The translations under genes and the position numbers were made by a program. From Chitinophaga pinensis (GTDB lineage Bacteria > Bacteroidota > Bacteroidia > UKL13-3), in the NCBI GenBank assembly GCA_945861965.1, contig CAMAWM010000017.1, positions 1 to 43,389 of the forward strand: DNA of 43,389 nucleotides. Reading direction: 5' to 3'. Positions within the stretch are counted from its first letter, which is position 1; every line of letters starts with the position of its first letter. The notes under the pieces were generated by a model. The model worked only from the letters and a program-made list of their open reading frames with translations, had not been told where the DNA came from and did not search any database. Of the stretch, positions 25,766 through 35,020 are shown in pieces.

Positions 25766-27748
25766 ATGAAGCATTTTATAAATAATTTTACAGCATACCA
25801 TCGCAGAAAAACAAGCACTGTTAAAGTTGGAGATTTGTGTATTGGAAGTGATTTCCCTATCGTTCCTCAGAGCATGACCACTACAGATACAATGGATACA
25901 AAAGCATCTGTTGAGCAAATTAAAAGAATGGTTGATGCCGGTTGTGAGTTGGTAAGATTAACGGCACCAAGTATAAACGAAGCGCAAAATCTTGCAGAAA
26001 TAAAAAAGAAATTAAATGAAATTGGAATTCGAGTTCCAATAGTTGCCGATATACATTTTACGCCAAATGCTGCCGAACTTGCTGCTAGAATAGTAGAAAA
26101 AGTTCGTATCAATCCTGGCAATTATGCAGACAAAAAAAAGTTTGATATCATCGAATATTCGGATGCAGATTATCAAGAAGAATTGGAACGTATTAGAAAA
26201 AAATTTACACCACTTGTTGCCATTTGCAAAGAGTATGGAACTGCCATGCGAATTGGAACAAATCATGGATCGCTAAGCGATAGAATAATGAGCCGATATG
26301 GCGATACGCCATTGGGAATGGTTGAAAGCGCAATGGAATTTTTACGCATTTGTGAAGATGAAAAATATTACAACATTGTGTTTTCAATGAAAAGCAGCAA
26401 CACACAAGTTATGGTTCAGGCATATCGCTTGTTGGTAAAAACAATGAACGAAAACAATATGCAATATCCATTGCATTTAGGAGTAACTGAAGCGGGCGAA
26501 GGAAACGATGGCAGAATAAAATCTGCGCTTGGAATTGGTGCATTGTTAGAAGATGGAATTGGCGATACGGTTAGAGTTTCGCTTACTGAAGAACCAGAAT
26601 TTGAATTGCCAGTTGCAAAAAAATTAATTTCGCGATACGAGCCGTACATTCATAATTCAATCACTCTTTCTCAAGTTCAAAATTTTGATTCGTATTGGTC
26701 GCCTTACGAATATAAACGAAGAGTAACTTTTGAAGTTTCAAATTTTGCGGGACACAATGTTCCAAGAGTAATTGCAGACTTTAGTAATCTCAAAAATATT
26801 TTGCCCGAAGATTTAAAATCAATCGGACATATTTACGATGCTAAACTTGACAAATGGCACATGAGTGATCAAGGCGCAGATTATGTTTTTATTGATGAAA
26901 ACAAGATTGACTTTATGTTGCCCAATGGCTTAAAAGCTATTTATAAATCCAAAGTTTGGAATTTGATTGCGGATAAATCAAATGCATTTCCATTGTTTGC
27001 AAGTTCAGATTTTGTTGATGAAATGCAATGGGTTTCAAATTCAAAAACACTAAATTTCTTAAATGTATTTACACATGAATTAAATGATACAATTTTTAAT
27101 AAAATCAAATCAAGCACAAATTTAATTCTGATTTTAGAAAGTAATTGCACACATCCTTTGCCTGATTTACGAAATGCATTTCTGAAATTAAATGAAATTG
27201 GAATTAAAAATCCAGTTGTAATTAAATGGAACATTCAATCAGAAATAAATTCCGAAACGGATTTAATGCTTCATGCTTCAACAGATATTGGATCTTTATT
27301 TATTGATGGATTTGGAGATGGAATTTTGATTGCAAAAAATAAAATAAACACATTGGATAAAGACAACCAATTGGCGTTTAATATTCTTCAAGCAGCACGA
27401 ACTCGTATTTCAAAAACTGAATACATTAGTTGCCCAAGTTGCGGACGAACATTGTTTGATTTGCAAGAAACAACTGCCATGATTCGCAAACGAACAGAGC
27501 ATTTAAAAGGAATAAAAATTGCGATCATGGGTTGTATTGTAAACGGCCCTGGAGAAATGGCAGATGCCGATTATGGATATGTTGGATCAGGACCAGGAAA
27601 AATTACATTGTATAAAGGAAAAGAAGTTGTTAAACGAAGTGTTTCCAGTGCAGATGCAGTTAATGAATTAATTGAATTGATAAGAGAAAACGGAGATTGG
27701 GTGGAAGATAAAGTAAACGAAATTCAATTTACAGATGAACTAAAATAA
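25766..27748 (+). CDS. ispG: (E)-4-hydroxy-3-methylbut-2-enyl-diphosphate synthase, large form
   Basis: 660 residues. The enzyme reduces methylerythritol cyclodiphosphate to HMBPP in the MEP isoprenoid pathway. The N-terminal TIM barrel starts with VKVGDLCIGSDFPIVPQSMTTTDT and includes RLTAPSINEAQNL and KVRINPGNYADKK. The C-terminal domain binds the [4Fe-4S] cluster through Cys556 and Cys559 (CPSCGRT) and Cys590 (MGCIVNGPGEMADADYG). Between these lies an insertion of roughly 250-280 residues (about 290-540), as in plant, chlamydial and Bacteroidota IspG, which accounts for the length against about 370 in Escherichia coli. The M20 peptidase gene follows after 72 bp. Confidence 0.95.
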   Translation: MKHFINNFTAYHRRKTSTVKVGDLCIGSDFPIVPQSMTTTDTMDTKASVEQIKRMVDAGCELVRLTAPSINEAQNLAEIKKKLNEIGIRVPIVADIHFTPNAAELAARIVEKVRINPGNYADKKKFDIIEYSDADYQEELERIRKKFTPLVAICKEYGTAMRIGTNHGSLSDRIMSRYGDTPLGMVESAMEFLRICEDEKYYNIVFSMKSSNTQVMVQAYRLLVKTMNENNMQYPLHLGVTEAGEGNDGRIKSALGIGALLEDGIGDTVRVSLTEEPEFELPVAKKLISRYEPYIHNSITLSQVQNFDSYWSPYEYKRRVTFEVSNFAGHNVPRVIADFSNLKNILPEDLKSIGHIYDAKLDKWHMSDQGADYVFIDENKIDFMLPNGLKAIYKSKVWNLIADKSNAFPLFASSDFVDEMQWVSNSKTLNFLNVFTHELNDTIFNKIKSSTNLILILESNCTHPLPDLRNAFLKLNEIGIKNPVVIKWNIQSEINSETDLMLHASTDIGSLFIDGFGDGILIAKNKINTLDKDNQLAFNILQAARTRISKTEYISCPSCGRTLFDLQETTAMIRKRTEHLKGIKIAIMGCIVNGPGEMADADYGYVGSGPGKITLYKGKEVVKRSVSSADAVNELIELIRENGDWVEDKVNEIQFTDELK

Positions 27749-27820
27749 AAAATCATACTTTGTCTACTTGTACCTTCAGGCATTATCTATATTTTCGACA
27801 AAAATTTAATCACATTATTT

Positions 27821-29203
27821 ATGATCAAAGAATATATTGAACAAAACAAACAAAGATTTTTAGACGAACTTTTTGAACTGCTTCGAATTCCTAGCATTAG
27901 TGCAGACAGCGCAAATGCTGCTGACATGAAAAATGCAGCCGAGTTTGTCAAAAACAAATTGATAAGTGCTGGTGCCGATAAAGTAGAAATATGTCAAACG
28001 GCAGGACATCCAATCGTTTATGGAGAGAAAATTATTGACTCGAATTTGCCAACAGTTTTGGTTTATGGGCATTACGATGTGCAGCCAGTTGTTCCATTAG
28101 AACTTTGGGATACGCCACCTTTTGAACCAAACATTCGCAAAACAAAAGTGCATCCTGATGGTGCTATTTTTGCTCGAGGAAGTTGCGATGATAAAGGACA
28201 AGTTTATATGCATATCAAAGCATTTGAATTGATGATGAATACCAATTCGCTTCCTTGCAATATTAAGTTTATGATTGAAGGCGAAGAAGAAGTTGGAAGT
28301 TCAAATCTTGGAAAATTTTGTATTGAAAATAAAGAACGATTGAAAGCAGATGTTGTTTTGATTTCTGATACATCAATGATTGCAAACAACACACCATCTA
28401 TTGATTGTGGCTTGCGTGGATTAAGTTATGTTGAAGTAGAAGTTACAGGACCAAATCGTGATTTGCACAGCGGTGTTTATGGAGGTGCCGTTGCTAATCC
28501 AATTAATATTTTGGCAAAAATGATTGCTCAAATGCACGATGAAAACAACCACATTGCCATTCCAGGATTTTATGATGATGTACTTAATTTGAGTGATGCA
28601 GAAAGAACAGAATTGAACAAAGCCCCTTTTGATTTGGATGAATATAAAAAAGATTTAAATGTAGCAGAAGTTTGGGGCGAAAATGGATTTACAGTAATGG
28701 AAAGAACCGGAATTCGTCCAACATTAGATTGCAATGGAATTTGGGGTGGATACACTGGTGAAGGATCAAAAACCGTGTTGCCATCAAAGGCATTTGCAAA
28801 AATTTCGATGCGACTTGTTCCTAATCAAACAACCGAAAAAACAACCGAATTGTTTTCAAACTATTTCAAATCAATTGCACCCGCTTCGGTAAAAGTAGAA
28901 GTTCGACCTCATCATGGTGGCGAACCTGTACTTACACCCATTGATTCGCCTGCATACCTTGCAGCCGAAAAAGCAATTGAAACAACATACGGAAAAAAAC
29001 CAATACCTACTCGTGGCGGTGGAAGTATTCCGATTGTTGCATTGTTCGAAAAAGAATTGGGATTAAAATCTGTGCTTATGGGTTTTGGATTAGACAGCGA
29101 TGCATTGCATTCGCCTAACGAACATTACGGAATATTTAATTATTTAAAAGGAATTGAAACCATTCCGTATTTTCATAAATATTTTACTGAGATGAGTAAA
29201 TGA
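27821..29203 (+). CDS. M20-family dipeptidase
   Basis: 460 residues of the M20 (CNDP/PepV-like) metallopeptidases. The metal ligands and catalytic residues sit in their usual blocks: His84 in YGHYDVQPV, Asp in ARGSCDDKGQ, the catalytic Glu pair in EGEEEVGS, Asp in LISDTSM, and a C-terminal His in SDALHSPNEHYG. The GGSIPI block precedes it. It probably hydrolyses dipeptides or acylated amino acids in the cytoplasm, with two zinc ions. The stop overlaps the kdsB start by four bases (ATGA), so translation is probably coupled. Confidence 0.9.
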   Translation: MIKEYIEQNKQRFLDELFELLRIPSISADSANAADMKNAAEFVKNKLISAGADKVEICQTAGHPIVYGEKIIDSNLPTVLVYGHYDVQPVVPLELWDTPPFEPNIRKTKVHPDGAIFARGSCDDKGQVYMHIKAFELMMNTNSLPCNIKFMIEGEEEVGSSNLGKFCIENKERLKADVVLISDTSMIANNTPSIDCGLRGLSYVEVEVTGPNRDLHSGVYGGAVANPINILAKMIAQMHDENNHIAIPGFYDDVLNLSDAERTELNKAPFDLDEYKKDLNVAEVWGENGFTVMERTGIRPTLDCNGIWGGYTGEGSKTVLPSKAFAKISMRLVPNQTTEKTTELFSNYFKSIAPASVKVEVRPHHGGEPVLTPIDSPAYLAAEKAIETTYGKKPIPTRGGGSIPIVALFEKELGLKSVLMGFGLDSDALHSPNEHYGIFNYLKGIETIPYFHKYFTEMSK

Positions 29204-29940
29204 TACTTGGAATAATACCCGCACGATATGCCAGTTCTCGGTTTCCGGGAAAACCACTCATTGATATACTTGATAAAAGTATGATTCAACGCGTGTATGA
29301 ACAAACTATAAAAGCGAAGTGTTTTTCGAAAGTTGTAATTGCAACTGATGACGAAAGGATATTTGATCATGTAAAAAATTTTGGTGGGCAAGTTGTAATG
29401 ACATCAACAAAACATATGAGTGGAACAGATAGATGCTTTGAAGCATTAAAAAAAACGGAAGGCGATTTCAGTTATATAATAAATATTCAGGGAGACGAAC
29501 CTTTTATAAATCCTGAACAAATTGACGAACTTGCTTCTGTTTGCAATGGAGAAACAGAATTGGCAACTCAAATGATTGCGGTTGATAATTACGAAATGTT
29601 GTTTGATAAAGGCGAAGTGAAAATTGCGTTGAACAATAAAATGGAAGCATTGTATTTTTCAAGAAGTGTAATTCCGTTTTTAAAAAATGTAGATGAAAAA
29701 GAATGGCATCTGCATCATTCATATTTTAGGCATGTTGGAATGTATGCGTATCGAACAGACATTTTAGAAAAAATTTGTACCCTTCAAGCATCGGCATTAG
29801 AAAAATCTGAATCTTTAGAACAGTTGAGATGGTTAGAAAACGGATTTAAAATAAAATGTGTTGAAACAAAATACGAATCCCATTGTATAGATTTACCACA
29901 GGATATAGAAAAAATTTTTAAACGAATGGGTTTGAAATAA
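29200..29940 (+). CDS. kdsB: 3-deoxy-manno-octulosonate cytidylyltransferase
   Basis: 246 residues. It activates KDO with CTP to CMP-KDO for lipopolysaccharide inner-core synthesis. The N-terminal nucleotide-binding loop IIPARYASSRFPGKPL, then KVVIATDDERI, MTSTKHMSGTDRCFEAL, INIQGDEPFINPEQID and the HVGMYAYR block are all present. Length matches the family. It overlaps the upstream dipeptidase stop by four bases, and trpS follows 51 bp after its stop. Confidence 0.95.
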   Translation: MILGIIPARYASSRFPGKPLIDILDKSMIQRVYEQTIKAKCFSKVVIATDDERIFDHVKNFGGQVVMTSTKHMSGTDRCFEALKKTEGDFSYIINIQGDEPFINPEQIDELASVCNGETELATQMIAVDNYEMLFDKGEVKIALNNKMEALYFSRSVIPFLKNVDEKEWHLHHSYFRHVGMYAYRTDILEKICTLQASALEKSESLEQLRWLENGFKIKCVETKYESHCIDLPQDIEKIFKRMGLK

Positions 29941-29991
29941 TTGAAATGTCAAATCATTATTATTGATTTGCTTTTCTTTGCAAATAATTAT

Positions 29992-30990
29992 ATGACAAAA
30001 GAAATTGTAGTAAGCGGAATAAGACCAACTGGCAATTTGCATTTGGGCAATTACATGGGAGCCGTTCAGAATTTTGTAAAAATGCAAAATGAATACAACT
30101 GCTTTTTTTTCATTGCCGATTACCATTCCTTAACTACACATCCAAATCCAAAAGAATTACAACAAAATAGCAGAACTGTTTTGGCCGAATATTTAGCTTG
30201 TGGATTAAATCCAGATGAATGTACATTGTACATTCAAAGCGACTTGCCCGAGATTTCTGAATTGTATTTGTTGTTGAATATGCACGCGTATTTAGGCGAG
30301 TTGGAACGTGAGGCGACATTTAAAGATAAAGCCAGAACACAACCCAATAATATCAATGCAGGATTGCTTACTTATCCTGTTTTGATGACTGCAGATATTA
30401 TCATTCATAAAGCCACAAAAGTTCCGGTTGGAAAAGACCAACAACAACATCTCGAAATGGCTCGAACTTTCTGCAATCGATTCAATAGAATTTACGAAGT
30501 GGATATTTTTCCTGAACCGCAAGCATTCAATTATGGAACCGAGTTGGTAAAAATTCCGGGTTTGCATGGTGCTGGAAAAATGAGCAAAAGCGAAGGCGAT
30601 GCAACAGTTATTAATCTCTCCGATTCAGCCGATGTTATACGAAAGAAAATATCGCGTGCTGTTACCGATACAGGTCCAACAGTTGATAATTCTACACCAA
30701 CTCAAGCAGTACAAAATCTTTTTGATTTGATGAAACATGTTTCAATTGAATCAACACTAAAAACTTTTACCGATACGTATGCAAATTGTACCATTCGTTA
30801 CGGTGATTTGAAAAAACAATTAGCAGAAGACATGGTTCTTTTTCTTTCTCCAATTCGCGAAAAAATTGAAGGAATTAAAAACAACGAAGACTACTTATCA
30901 AAAGTGATAAAAATAGGTGCCGAGAAAGCAAGAGAAAGTGCAAGTGCTACTTTGAAAGAAGTAAGAAAAGCAATTGGATTTATCAGGTAA
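29992..30990 (+). CDS. trpS: Tryptophan--tRNA ligase
   Basis: 332 residues from the ATG at 29992. The open frame reaches back to a TTG at 29941, but the family begins close to VVSGIRPTGNLHLGNYMG, so the ATG is the better start. The class I HIGH-like motif is HLGNYMG (residues 17-23) and the KMSKS-like motif is GAGKMSKSEG. Residues LMTADIIIHKATKVPVGKDQQQHLEMAR are typical of the tryptophan-binding half. It charges tRNA-Trp and is a single-copy housekeeping enzyme. Confidence 0.95.
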   Translation: MTKEIVVSGIRPTGNLHLGNYMGAVQNFVKMQNEYNCFFFIADYHSLTTHPNPKELQQNSRTVLAEYLACGLNPDECTLYIQSDLPEISELYLLLNMHAYLGELEREATFKDKARTQPNNINAGLLTYPVLMTADIIIHKATKVPVGKDQQQHLEMARTFCNRFNRIYEVDIFPEPQAFNYGTELVKIPGLHGAGKMSKSEGDATVINLSDSADVIRKKISRAVTDTGPTVDNSTPTQAVQNLFDLMKHVSIESTLKTFTDTYANCTIRYGDLKKQLAEDMVLFLSPIREKIEGIKNNEDYLSKVIKIGAEKARESASATLKEVRKAIGFIR

Positions 30991-31004
30991 AAATATTTTT
31001 CAAT

Positions 31005-31322
31005 TTAAAATTCGATTTCGTCTATCAAAGTTCTAAATTCATTAGCGGTTTTTAAATCGTTTTTTAATTTAGCTAATTCGAAACCACGAGTTAAATATTT
31101 TAGTGCTTTTTCTGTTTCTGCTTTTTGTTCAAAAATAATCCCTAATTGGTAGTATGAAGCGATATGATTTTCATCAAGAGAAATTGATTTTTCAAATTGA
31201 TTTATTGCATCGTCAATTCGGCCAATAGCTTGATATTCCAAGGCAATAGCGTATTCGAAAAATAAATCATTTGGATTTTCTTTTTGCATTTCCAACAATT
31301 TTTCTAACCTATTATTTTGCAT
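31005..31322 (-). CDS. Small tetratricopeptide-repeat protein
   Basis: 105 residues, with about two and a half TPR-like helical pairs: LFFEYAIALEYQAIGRIDDAINQFEKSISLDEN and IASYYQLGIIFEQKAETEKALKYLTRGFELAKLKND. No signal peptide, so probably cytoplasmic. TPR proteins act as protein-protein scaffolds; the partner is unknown. It is divergent from etfB with 49 bp between start codons, and convergent with trpS (14 bp gap). Confidence 0.8.
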   Translation of the reverse strand: MQNNRLEKLLEMQKENPNDLFFEYAIALEYQAIGRIDDAINQFEKSISLDENHIASYYQLGIIFEQKAETEKALKYLTRGFELAKLKNDLKTANEFRTLIDEIEF

Positions 31323-31344
31323 TAGGCGATCAGTGTTTTTTAGA

Positions 31345-31352
31345 TAATTTTG
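31345..31352 (+). promoter_or_regulatory. Probable -7 element of etfB promoter
   Basis: TAATTTTG fits TAnnTTTG and lies 19 bp before the etfB start. The best upstream TTTG (31316-31319) is 25 bp away, longer than usual, so the call is weak. Confidence 0.4.
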
Positions 31353-31371
31353 TGCGCTAAATTAATTCTTT

Positions 31372-32109
31372 ATGAAGATCTTGGTTTGTATCAGCAATGT
31401 GCCTGACACCACTACAAAAATAACTTTTACAGATAACAATACGAAGTTTAACAAAACCGGAGTTCAGTTTATTATCAATCCATACGATGAATTGGCACTA
31501 ACACGAGCATTGGAAATTACCGAAAAATTGGGCGGCACTGTTACAACTGTTACAGTTGGTTTGATAGATGCAGAGCCAAGTATTCGCAAAGCTTTGGCAA
31601 TTGGCGCAAACGATTCCGTTCGAATAAATGCAGATCCAATAGATGCTTTTTTTGTGGCCGAACAAATTGCGGAATTCGCAAAGTCTGAAAATTTTGATTT
31701 GATACTAACAGGCAGAGAAGGTATTGATTATAATAGTGGCCAAGTTTGTGGTTTGTTGGGTGAGTTTTTAAATATTACTTCCGTTAATATTATTTCAAAA
31801 ATTGAAATGGAGGAAGGCATTGCAACAATGGAACGAGACATAGATGGAGGCAAAGAAAAATTATCGTGTAAATTTCCATTTGTAGCTAGTGCACAAAAAG
31901 AATTAGCTGAACCTCGCATACCAAATATGCGTGGAATTATGGCTGCACGAACAAAACCTTTGAAAGTAATCGAGGCGTCAAACAGTTTAAATACCTCTGA
32001 AACAATTGGCTTTGAATTGCCAGCAGCAAAAGGAGGAGTAAAATTAATCTCAGTTGAAGAAACTGCTAAATTGATTGACTTGTTGCACAACGAAGCGAAA
32101 ATAATTTAG
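31372..32109 (+). CDS. etfB: Electron transfer flavoprotein subunit beta
   Basis: 245 residues of the ETF beta/FixA family. KILVCISNVPDTTTKI at the start, NPYDELALTRALEI, AIGANDSVRI and GREGIDYNSGQV are family hallmarks. ETF accepts electrons from acyl-CoA and related dehydrogenases and passes them to the quinone pool through ETF-QO. The alpha subunit follows after 83 bp, an unusually long gap for this pair, and a hairpin lies in it (32112-32158). Confidence 0.93.
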   Translation: MKILVCISNVPDTTTKITFTDNNTKFNKTGVQFIINPYDELALTRALEITEKLGGTVTTVTVGLIDAEPSIRKALAIGANDSVRINADPIDAFFVAEQIAEFAKSENFDLILTGREGIDYNSGQVCGLLGEFLNITSVNIISKIEMEEGIATMERDIDGGKEKLSCKFPFVASAQKELAEPRIPNMRGIMAARTKPLKVIEASNSLNTSETIGFELPAAKGGVKLISVEETAKLIDLLHNEAKII

Positions 32110-32111
32110 AT

Positions 32112-32158
32112 GATTAGTTGAATAGGTTGTTTTTTTTAAACAACAATCCAAACTAATC
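32112..32158 (+). other. RNA hairpin between etfB and etfA
   Basis: Outer arms GATTAGTT (32112-32119) and AACTAATC (32151-32158) pair perfectly. Inner arms GTTGTTT (32126-32132) and AAACAAC (32138-32144) pair around five T. Six or seven unpaired bases lie between the two stems on each side. No T-tract follows, so this is not a classical terminator; it could be an mRNA-stability or differential-expression element. Confidence 0.6.
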
Positions 32159-32192
32159 AAATCAAAAACCAAATTAATAAAGAAAATCAACG

Positions 32193-33161
32193 ATGAATAG
32201 TATAGTATTTGCAGAACAAACAGAAAATGGGTTTAAAAAATCAACCTACGAAGCCATTGCTTATGCAAGTGAAATTACAAAAACGGATAATGGATTTACA
32301 ATCGCAGTTGTAATTGGAAAGTTTGATGATGCTAAGATTTCAGAGCTTGCAAAATATGGAGCAGATAAAGTTATTTGTCTTAAAAACGAAAAGCTGAATG
32401 CATTTGATATTGGAGTTTATACAAAATTATTATCGGATGTAGCAGTAAGCGAAAATGCAAGTTTAATTGTTGTTTCAAATACCTATTCAGGAAAATCTAT
32501 TGCGCCAAGATTAGCAGCCAAATTAAAATCTGGAATTGCAAGCGGTGTCATTTCATATCCCGATACAAAAAACGGTTTCAAGGTGCGAAGAACTGTTTTT
32601 TCAGGCAAAGCATTTGCAGATATTGAATTGAAAACCGCAATAAAAATTTTAGCTATATCGCCTAATTCTTTCGAGCTTATTGCAAATGAAAAACCTGTAA
32701 ATAGTGTAACAGTTGAAGTAAATCTTAATGAAATGGATTTTACTACAAAGTCAATTGAGATTAGTCGAGTTACAGGAAAAATTGCATTAACCGAAGCAGA
32801 AATTGTAGTAAGCGCTGGCCGTGGAATGAAAGGCCCAGAGAATTGGCATCTTATCGAAAGTTTAGCAACTGAATTAGGCGCAGCCACTGCTTGTAGCAAG
32901 CCTGTTGCCGATATGCACTGGCGTCCGCACAATGAGCATGTTGGTCAAACTGGAATTACTATTAAGCCAAATTTATACATTGCAATTGGAATTTCAGGAG
33001 CCATACAACATTTAGCTGGAGTAAGCTCAAGCAAAGTAATTGTAGTTATTAATAAAGATCCAGAAGCGCCATTTTTTAAAGCTGCCGATTATGGAATTGT
33101 TGGCGATGCATTTGAAGTGTTGCCTAAATTAATTGATGCTGCAAAAGCACTTAAAAATTAA
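32193..33161 (+). CDS. etfA: Electron transfer flavoprotein subunit alpha
   Basis: 322 residues. The C-terminal FAD-binding domain shows VVSAGRGMKGPENW, CSKPVADMHWRPHNEHVGQTGITIKPNLYIAIGISGAIQHLAGVSSSKVIVVINKDPEAPFFKAADYGIVGD, which carries the ETF-alpha signature (PNLYIAIGISGAIQH). The N-terminal half is the alpha/beta nucleotide-binding-like domain. It forms the heterodimer with EtfB. Length is normal for the short alpha form. Confidence 0.94.
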   Translation: MNSIVFAEQTENGFKKSTYEAIAYASEITKTDNGFTIAVVIGKFDDAKISELAKYGADKVICLKNEKLNAFDIGVYTKLLSDVAVSENASLIVVSNTYSGKSIAPRLAAKLKSGIASGVISYPDTKNGFKVRRTVFSGKAFADIELKTAIKILAISPNSFELIANEKPVNSVTVEVNLNEMDFTTKSIEISRVTGKIALTEAEIVVSAGRGMKGPENWHLIESLATELGAATACSKPVADMHWRPHNEHVGQTGITIKPNLYIAIGISGAIQHLAGVSSSKVIVVINKDPEAPFFKAADYGIVGDAFEVLPKLIDAAKALKN

Positions 33162-33231
33162 GTTCCTTTATTTATTATTAGTTTGGAAATCCTTCTCATT
33201 TATTTTGTGAGGCGTTTGTTATTATTAAAAA

Positions 33232-33262
33232 TTTGAATCAAATTCACAAAAAGATATTTTTG
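33232..33262 (+). promoter_or_regulatory. Consensus promoter with very short leader
   Basis: TTTG (33232-33235) and TATTTTTG (33255-33262) are exactly 19 bp apart, the best promoter match in the window. The ATG begins at 33269, six bases after the -7 element, so the mRNA would have almost no 5' leader. Confidence 0.65.
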
Positions 33263-33268
33263 TAATCA

Positions 33269-34147
33269 ATGAACTTAATAAAATATTTTACGCTATTGTT
33301 TTTTGTAATGGGCAGCCATTTCTCGTTTGCACAAAAAATAGATTCGCTTTCATTAGATACTTTGTACGATGCTGAAATAAGATTGATGGGACTTGCCGAA
33401 AACATGGTTACCAGTTACGATGAAGGAACACGAATCAGTTCAGGCACTAATTTCATTCGCACATTGGTAAGAGCATTGCGTATAAAACATGCCTATGATT
33501 TCCCTTTCGATTCGCTTAAAAAAAATGTTTCGATTCTAAAATCGCCCGATGATTTGTTTAGAATTTTTACTTGGAACGTGGCAAGCAACGATGAGAACTT
33601 TAGGTACTTCGGAGTTATTCAAATGAATCCTCAAAAAATAAAAAAATATAAAGACACGACAAACCTTCGAATGTATTATCCATTGATTGACCGAAGCGAT
33701 AGCATTAACAATCTATATTTTGCTGAACTGGATCAAAACCATTGGTTTGGTGCTACGTATTATAAAATAATAAAAACCACATCGCAGAAAGGTGCTTTTT
33801 ATACCTTGTTAGGTTGGGATGGATCAACCATTAAAAGCAATAAAAAAGTTGTTGATGTTTTAATTTTTAGAAATAACAAACCATATTTTGGTAGTCCGAT
33901 ATTTGATTTAAAAGGGAAAAAATTATTAAGCCGGATGGTTTGGGAATTCAACAATAGAGCATCCATGACTTTGAGATACGAAGTGAAAAAGAAAATGTTG
34001 ATTTACGAAAATATTGTACCGCAAAAGGCAGCAAATTCAGGCATGTACGAAACTTACATTCCCGATGGAAGTTACGATTTTATGATTTGGAAAAATGGAG
34101 TTTGGGAGAAACAACCTGGTATGGTAAGAGATTTTAAAATGGAATAA
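33269..34147 (+). CDS. Conserved secreted protein of unknown function
   Basis: 292 residues with a signal peptide (cleavage near SFAQ, residue 21). I recognise it as a type conserved in Bacteroidota but can name no characterised family. Notable segments are a helical N-terminal region, PDDLFRIFTWNVASNDENFRYFGVIQM-like sequence at about residues 90-120, then WFGATYYKI, YTLLGWDGS, KVVDVLIF and a beta-rich C-terminal part with PQKAANSGMYETYIPDGSYDFM. It is probably periplasmic or on the outer-membrane inner face. It shares a convergent boundary with smpB with no spacer (its TAA ends where the smpB stop begins). A consensus promoter lies directly upstream. Confidence 0.75.
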   Translation: MNLIKYFTLLFFVMGSHFSFAQKIDSLSLDTLYDAEIRLMGLAENMVTSYDEGTRISSGTNFIRTLVRALRIKHAYDFPFDSLKKNVSILKSPDDLFRIFTWNVASNDENFRYFGVIQMNPQKIKKYKDTTNLRMYYPLIDRSDSINNLYFAELDQNHWFGATYYKIIKTTSQKGAFYTLLGWDGSTIKSNKKVVDVLIFRNNKPYFGSPIFDLKGKKLLSRMVWEFNNRASMTLRYEVKKKMLIYENIVPQKAANSGMYETYIPDGSYDFMIWKNGVWEKQPGMVRDFKME

Positions 34148-34597
34148 TTAATCCCCTCTTCTTAGACTTCTTTCAACATCGCGTTCTTTAATTGCTTCGC
34201 GTTTATCAAAAGATTTTTTCCCTTGTCCTATTGCAATTTCGATTTTTAACAAGCCGCGTTCCGATTCAAATATTTTTAATGGAACTATTGCAAAACCTTT
34301 TTCATCTCCACGCGTTTTCATTTTTTTTAACTCTGCATTTTTAAGTAAAAGTTTTCGTAATGCAAGTGGTTCGTGGTTGAATATTCCTCCTTGTTTCCAA
34401 ACGGCAATGTTCATTCCTTTTATCCAAAGTTCATCGCCTTTAAAAAAACAATAAGCCTCGCTGATGCTGCAATTTCCTGCACGAATGGATTTTACTTCAG
34501 TTCCACTTAGCATCATTCCAGCTGTATATTTTTGCAACAGTTGGTACTCAAAGCTTGCGCGTTTATTTAAAATATGTATAGGTTTTTTTGTGGGCAT
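34148..34597 (-). CDS. smpB: SsrA-binding protein SmpB
   Basis: 149 residues. SmpB delivers tmRNA to stalled ribosomes for trans-translation. Motifs NKRASFEYQLLQKYTAGMMLSGTEVKSIRAGNCSISEAYCFFKGDELWIKGMNIAVWKQGG and KIFESERGLLKIEIAIGQGKKSFDKREAIKERD are the conserved OB-fold core. The positively charged C-terminal tail ends RSLRRGD, a slightly short tail. The tmRNA gene is not in this window. It lies 21 bp after the thioesterase gene in the same direction as the metal-transport genes. Confidence 0.95.
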   Translation of the reverse strand: MPTKKPIHILNKRASFEYQLLQKYTAGMMLSGTEVKSIRAGNCSISEAYCFFKGDELWIKGMNIAVWKQGGIFNHEPLALRKLLLKNAELKKMKTRGDEKGFAIVPLKIFESERGLLKIEIAIGQGKKSFDKREAIKERDVERSLRRGD

Positions 34598-34618
34598 TTT
34601 TTTATAAATAACTTCCTT

Positions 34619-35014
34619 TCAATTTGTGAGATTTAAAAATAATTTCTCAAGTTTTTCTTTTTTCAAAATCTTTTGACCTGTTTCACCGTTGGCAATTAAT
34701 CTATCGCCAACTTTAGCTTCGTATGCGCAAATTATTTCATTCCCGATTATACTTTTTACGGTAGAAATAAAATCTATTTGGCTTCCTATAATTGCAGGAC
34801 TATGATGAGTTACTGTTAAAAAAGTTCCAATTCCTTCTTCGTCATTTTCTTTCATCTCAAGCACAAACAATCGACAACACCATTCTGCATCTTTTCCCAA
34901 TATAAAAGTAGCATAAACTGGATGTACAAGTCCTGAATCGAAAGTTGCTGTTTCACTTTCTACAACTATTTTACTATACAATTTTTTATCTCCTGGTTTA
35001 AAAGGGTTTTTCAT
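34619..35014 (-). CDS. Hotdog-fold thioesterase-like protein (FlK-type)
   Basis: 131 residues. The pattern GDKKLYSKIVVESETATFDSGLVHPVYATFILGKDAEWCCRLFVLEM, EEGIGTFLTVTHHSPAIIGSQIDF and GDRLIANGETGQKIL resembles the hotdog-fold, fluoroacetyl-CoA-thioesterase-like family found across Bacteroidota. Likely a small acyl-CoA hydrolase or a non-catalytic relative in the cytoplasm; no substrate can be read. Start chosen at MKNPFKPGD, six bases after the Nramp stop. The tight spacing suggests cotranscription with the metal transporter, without an obvious functional link. Confidence 0.7.
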   Translation of the reverse strand: MKNPFKPGDKKLYSKIVVESETATFDSGLVHPVYATFILGKDAEWCCRLFVLEMKENDEEGIGTFLTVTHHSPAIIGSQIDFISTVKSIIGNEIICAYEAKVGDRLIANGETGQKILKKEKLEKLFLNLTN

Positions 35015-35020
35015 GTTTTT

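Noticed and set aside
29941..29991. Upstream TTG start for trpS
   Set aside because: The added 17 residues are not found in the family and end in hydrophobic filler; the ATG at 29992 gives the standard N-terminus.
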